DNA from: Faecalispora sporosphaeroides DSM 1294
GTDB taxonomy: Bacteria > Bacillota > Clostridia > Oscillospirales > Acutalibacteraceae
Length of the DNA: 64,000 nucleotides
Direction: 5' to 3'
NCBI GenBank assembly: GCA_000383295.1
Contig: KB911066.1
Location: forward strand, 635,406 to 699,405
Shown here: piece after piece, positions 61,271-64,000 of the stretch
Layout: each line of letters opens with the position of its first letter
Position numbering within the stretch: position 1 is the stretch's first letter
Notes under the pieces: model-generated
The model's input: the letters and a program-made list of their open reading frames with translations, nothing else
What the model was told of the DNA's origin: nothing
The model's database searches: none
Position numbers and translations under genes: made by a program

Positions 61271-62305
61271 CTATTGATTTGGATTTTTGCATTTATCGGT
61301 ATCAAAAGGTAAATCGCCAGTATTTTCAATTTCTATCCAGCCATCCAACATCTTTTGGCGCGATGCAAAATATTCCTTTGTGGTTATTTCGTCATACTGA
61401 TTTTCGCCAGTAAAATGCACCACCTTGTGAATGCGGCGTATAAAGGCGTTCCAGACCGCAGGAGTGTCTAAACGCACATTGGCATATTGGTATTCCAATG
61501 GAATGTTGCTGATGATGTACGCCCTTGTATAGCACGCTACACGGTTTGCATATCGGCAGGGTAGCATCAGCGGGTAGCCATCAAGGAAATTGTTCATATC
61601 CTGAATTTTCAGACTAGATGAAAATTCGTCAAAAACTATGACATCTTCGCTCTGGTATTTGTCAAAGCATCCATGCTGGTAGCCGGTTATCTGGCATATG
61701 TTTTCATATCCGTACCTCTCCATGACAAAGCGTGTCTTGCCAAGTCCTGTTGTGCCATATATATAGGTTGTTTCAAGTATGCGAAAGGTATCGCGGAATT
61801 GTTCTGCAATCAGTTCTTGCCTAATTTGCTCCAAAGTGGAGCGGTAACGCATTAAATGGGTTTGTACTCGAATAACATCCATTGCGCTGTGACCGTCCTC
61901 AAGCATGGCTAACGCAATATCCCAATCGGTACGCTGACCGGGATTTTCCGTCGGCAGCACTCCCCCTTCCTCAAATGTGCCGGGAATACTGGTATCGGAT
62001 TTTTCATCCCCTGCCCATTTCCCGGACTTTTGCACATACGCCCGGTTTTCTTCGGAAGTGCCGCAGGCCGGGTCAAGATGGGCGGTGGGAAAATAGCCCT
62101 TGACGGTGGAAAAGCGAATGGCACTGTTGGCAACCAAGAACACATGCGTATGCGGGGTCTGTTCCTGCAATCCCTGTTCGTCAGCCATGCACCAATATTT
62201 TAGCTGCATTTTGCCAAGAACTGCACAGATTTTTTCATGTGACCATTTAGCGCCGGGATTATTGATTGTAAGTAAGTATTTTCTGTGTCGTGTATCTTTT
62301 TTCAA
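61271..62305 (-). CDS. rep: CRESS-type replication initiator (HUH endonuclease + SF3 helicase)
   Basis: A 344-residue Rep. The HUH domain has motif I YLLTINNP (10-17), motif II H52-T-H54 (TPHTHVFLV) and motif III Y90-V-Q-K93, a single catalytic Tyr in YxxK form. The superfamily 3 helicase has Walker A YGTTGLGKT (183-191), Walker B VIVFDEF and motif C ending in N267 (IISN). This order and motif set are those of CRESS-DNA virus Reps and the related bacterial pCRESS plasmid Reps, not of Rep_trans or MobA relaxases. The start is TTG 62305 after AAGGAAGTG. A matching virus-like origin lies 45 bp upstream. Confidence 0.9.
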   Translation of the reverse strand: MKKDTRHRKYLLTINNPGAKWSHEKICAVLGKMQLKYWCMADEQGLQEQTPHTHVFLVANSAIRFSTVKGYFPTAHLDPACGTSEENRAYVQKSGKWAGDEKSDTSIPGTFEEGGVLPTENPGQRTDWDIALAMLEDGHSAMDVIRVQTHLMRYRSTLEQIRQELIAEQFRDTFRILETTYIYGTTGLGKTRFVMERYGYENICQITGYQHGCFDKYQSEDVIVFDEFSSSLKIQDMNNFLDGYPLMLPCRYANRVACYTRAYIISNIPLEYQYANVRLDTPAVWNAFIRRIHKVVHFTGENQYDEITTKEYFASRQKMLDGWIEIENTGDLPFDTDKCKNPNQ

Positions 62306-62349
62306 AGGTTTTCACTTCCTTTGTTTGATTTTCGCAGTTGTGGTACAAA

Positions 62350-62377
62350 GGTGTCTGGGTAATACTAGCCAGACACC
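62350..62377 (-). other. Virus-like stem-loop replication origin (nonanucleotide TAGTATTAC)
   Basis: GGTGTCTGG (62350-62358) and CCAGACACC (62369-62377) form a perfect 9-bp stem. The 10-nt loop reads C-TAGTATTAC on the rep-coding strand (nonamer at 62359-62367). CRESS viruses carry NANTATTAC in exactly this position, and Rep nicks between T7 and A8. The GC-rich stretch 62378-62423 holds a further GCGCCGC/GCGGCGC inverted repeat. Confidence 0.85.
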
Positions 62378-62423
62378 CGCGCCGCGCGCCTTACGCTTCG
62401 CACGGCGGGCGGCGCGTGCATTT

Positions 62424-63176
62424 CTAAGACAATGCCTTTATGCATATCTGCCGCATTCGTTCTGAATTTTGTACCGTTCCTACCTTGATAAAATGCAGTT
62501 GCGAACCTTGAAGTAACGCAACACCTTCACTCTTTCCAAATATACGGCCTTTGACTTGCTCCATGAAATCAGGTAAGAGCATTTCATAGATACTCTTGAT
62601 AGCCGCGCCGAGAATGATTACAACGCCGTAGTTAAGGCGCGAACCAGAGGGAAAAGCAACCGCGTCAGGACGCTGCATGGTGGTAATCAAGCGTACAGAC
62701 AGGGAACGCCCAAGCAGTAATATTTCGCTTACCTTGTTCATCACCACCGCCGCCACTTTTTTATCCTGATTTACAAGCGACAAGACATTTGCCATGTATT
62801 CATCCCAAATCAGCGTAATGGGATGCTTGCTTTCGTCCTCTCCCGACTGCCGAGCATTTAAGCGGGCATACACGGCCTCTAACGCTTGCAATGTGCTTTT
62901 GTAAGAATAATATCGAGAACAGCTGTGCAGATACGCAAAGTTGTCATCCCCCTTGTAGTCCGCAAAATGGTATTCCCCGCCCGATTCTGCCATAATAAGC
63001 TTTGCAAACAGGGCGTTTTCAAAATAAGATTTTCCCGAACCGGACATCCCGCAAATGAGAATATGGCTGTTAGCAGTTGGGGAAACATCAGTGATTATGG
63101 GGATTTTAGCCCCATAACCGTTCCATGCGTCCAAATCGTAACCAAGTGTAAGCAGCTTCGGCGCGTCAGATTTCAT
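62424..63176 (-). CDS. FtsK/SpoIIIE-type DNA translocase (conjugation coupling protein)
   Basis: A 250-residue ATPase. Walker A GMSGSGKS (43-50), Walker B ITLIWDEYMA, then LGRSLSVRLITTMQRPDA as the arginine-finger/motif-III region. It lacks membrane helices; these are supplied by the preceding gene. It resembles Tn916 Orf21/TcpA-like coupling proteins that deliver the nicked element to the conjugation channel. ATG 63176 follows AAAGGATGTG and overlaps the previous gene by 11 nt. Confidence 0.85.
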   Translation of the reverse strand: MKSDAPKLLTLGYDLDAWNGYGAKIPIITDVSPTANSHILICGMSGSGKSYFENALFAKLIMAESGGEYHFADYKGDDNFAYLHSCSRYYSYKSTLQALEAVYARLNARQSGEDESKHPITLIWDEYMANVLSLVNQDKKVAAVVMNKVSEILLLGRSLSVRLITTMQRPDAVAFPSGSRLNYGVVIILGAAIKSIYEMLLPDFMEQVKGRIFGKSEGVALLQGSQLHFIKVGTVQNSERMRQICIKALS

Positions 63177-63777
63177 CACACAGCACATCCTTTCGGCTTG
63201 TTTCCGCTCCGGGTGCGGCAGTAATGACAATGATATTGCGATTTCGTCCATTTCTGCCACCATACTTGATAGGCTCCACAAAATGGATGTTAAGCGCATC
63301 CTGTATTTCCGCGCGGTGTGTTTCCCATGTTTCTATGCCAACTCCCAGCGAATAGAACATCATCACGCTGACCTGTGTATTTTTGATACGCTTGCATGAA
63401 ATTAACGCCGGGGCATACCCGTAGCGGTTGGCAAGACCGATTTGCAACAGACTGTTTTCAATTGTGTTTGCCCGGAACGGCGTTCCCAAAAGAAGCAGCA
63501 GCCCGACCAAAAACAGCAGGAACAGCAGTGGGATTAAAACCGCGATAATATAGCTCCAGACGGTGGACAGCAGAGGTATATCGCTGTGGAAGAGTACTAA
63601 CGTATCGCGGACATTCCAAAGAAAGATAAATGCAGCACACAGCGGCAGGATGAAAACGCCTTTCCACGTTGTAGCTGATTCTTTTATCCCCGACCATAGG
63701 CGCAGCCGCAGAATGGCACGATTACGCCGCCTTTGAGCCAGAACTTTTGTCTGATGAACGATATTTTTTGATTCCAT
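63166..63777 (-). CDS. Membrane protein, partner half of the FtsK-like translocase
   Basis: A 203-residue protein with two membrane helices (about 42-60 and 72-97) and a cytosolic tail (GVGIETWETHRAEIQDALNI, then NIIVITAAPG). The tail resembles the N-terminal portion found in single-chain FtsK/TcpA proteins just before the ATPase. The two genes overlap by 11 nt with a ribosome-binding site for the second. They therefore look like a natural two-subunit split, though a frameshift in one ancestral gene cannot be excluded. Confidence 0.75.
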   Translation of the reverse strand: MESKNIVHQTKVLAQRRRNRAILRLRLWSGIKESATTWKGVFILPLCAAFIFLWNVRDTLVLFHSDIPLLSTVWSYIIAVLIPLLFLLFLVGLLLLLGTPFRANTIENSLLQIGLANRYGYAPALISCKRIKNTQVSVMMFYSLGVGIETWETHRAEIQDALNIHFVEPIKYGGRNGRNRNIIVITAAPGAETSRKDVLCDEI

Positions 63778-63856
63778 ATTGTTTCCTCCACATCAAGCAC
63801 CAGTTGCACCGCCGGGAGAAATTCCCCCAAGCGGTACAAGTTGTGCGGTTTAGAAT

Positions 63857-64000
63857 TTACTTGCCAATGACTGTGATGGTCTCCGGCTTGCCCTTGCGGT
63901 TAAATGTAATGTCCAGCATATCACCCGGTTTGCAAGTGGGCAGCGTAAAGCCGTCCCGCAGGAAAAGCTTATCCGTCATTTCACCGACAACATTTTCTTC
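63857..64000 (-). CDS. Element-borne protein, 5' part outside the window
   Basis: The last 47 codons read DKLFLRDGFTLPTCKPGDML, DITFNRKGKPETITVIGK then TAA. A small beta-barrel-like end is suggested. The gene is 79 nt upstream of the membrane-protein gene, with the spacer carrying GAGGAAACAAT before that gene. The family was not recognised. Confidence 0.6.
   Translation of the reverse strand, partial: EENVVGEMTDKLFLRDGFTLPTCKPGDMLDITFNRKGKPETITVIGK

Noticed and set aside
63166..63176. Frameshift error splitting one FtsK-like gene
   Set aside because: The downstream gene has its own AAAGGATGTG and ATG in an 11-nt overlap, typical of translational coupling; the alternative is mentioned but not preferred.
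1..64000. CRISPR array
   Set aside because: No set of regularly spaced identical repeats was found; the only repeated units are the 182-bp pair and short operator half-sites.

Overview
The window looks like a chromosome segment of an anaerobic, low-oxygen-adapted clostridium, most likely of the Oscillospirales/Ruminococcaceae type. The evidence is inference from gene content: a complete [FeFe]-hydrogenase maturation operon (TM1266-like regulator, hydF, hydE, hydG), superoxide reductase, electron-transfer flavoprotein, a sodium-pump decarboxylase, a 62-residue clostridial ferredoxin, sortase B, strong AGGAGG ribosome-binding sites, frequent GTG/TTG starts and consensus sigma-A promoters. The dgt-dnaG-rpoD block is housekeeping.

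Layout. 1-7.5 kb: the end of a sodium-pump decarboxylase operon, a metallo-beta-lactamase-fold remnant, superoxide reductase, and a surface adhesin (frameshifted) with its own sortase B. 7.7-14.9 kb: a cation module made of a short KdpD-like kinase, KdpE, a P2-type ATPase with the PEGLL motif of Na+/K+-pump-like enzymes, and two tandem RCK (TrkA) proteins. An array of four CTCACA half-sites with 11-bp periodicity, ideally placed for KdpE, sits in front of the ATPase. 15-26.9 kb: a DUF2975/XRE pair with a 29-bp palindromic operator, a UgtP-like glycosyltransferase, VanW, a GT2, NAD synthase, an AGCS symporter and metNIQ. 27-30.4 kb: an accessory patch with a serine-recombinase tail, a Cys-rich microprotein, MarR+MATE, and a head-to-tail scar of IS256 and IS1182 transposases. 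30.6-40.1 kb: a MerR/TipAS regulator, Fur-boxed pirin, an ArsC/Spx-like protein, YwbE, a second MATE, a YgjP protease, two tRNA-Ser, CorA, ferredoxin, an HD protein and a GT2-TPR protein. 40.5-44.8 kb: hydrogenase maturation. 45.5-56.4 kb: etfBA, Rrf2, rpoD, dnaG, dgt, YigZ, rpmE, VanY and pyk.

From tRNA-Leu(CAA) at 56.45 kb to the window end lies an AT-richer mobile element. It carries a MORC-like GHKL-ATPase/PD-(D/E)XK nuclease (interrupted by an in-frame TAA) with an SPPY DNA methyltransferase, bracketed by two 182-bp imperfect direct repeats. It also carries a Rep protein with the HUH plus SF3-helicase architecture of CRESS-DNA viruses, two conjugation/FtsK-type genes and a further partial gene.

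The most striking signal is at 62350-62377, between rep and the FtsK-like gene. A perfect 9-bp stem exposes, on the rep-coding strand, the nonanucleotide TAGTATTAC, which matches the NANTATTAC origin loop of circoviruses and geminiviruses. Together with the adjacent Rep this predicts a working virus-like rolling-circle origin inside a bacterial integrative element.
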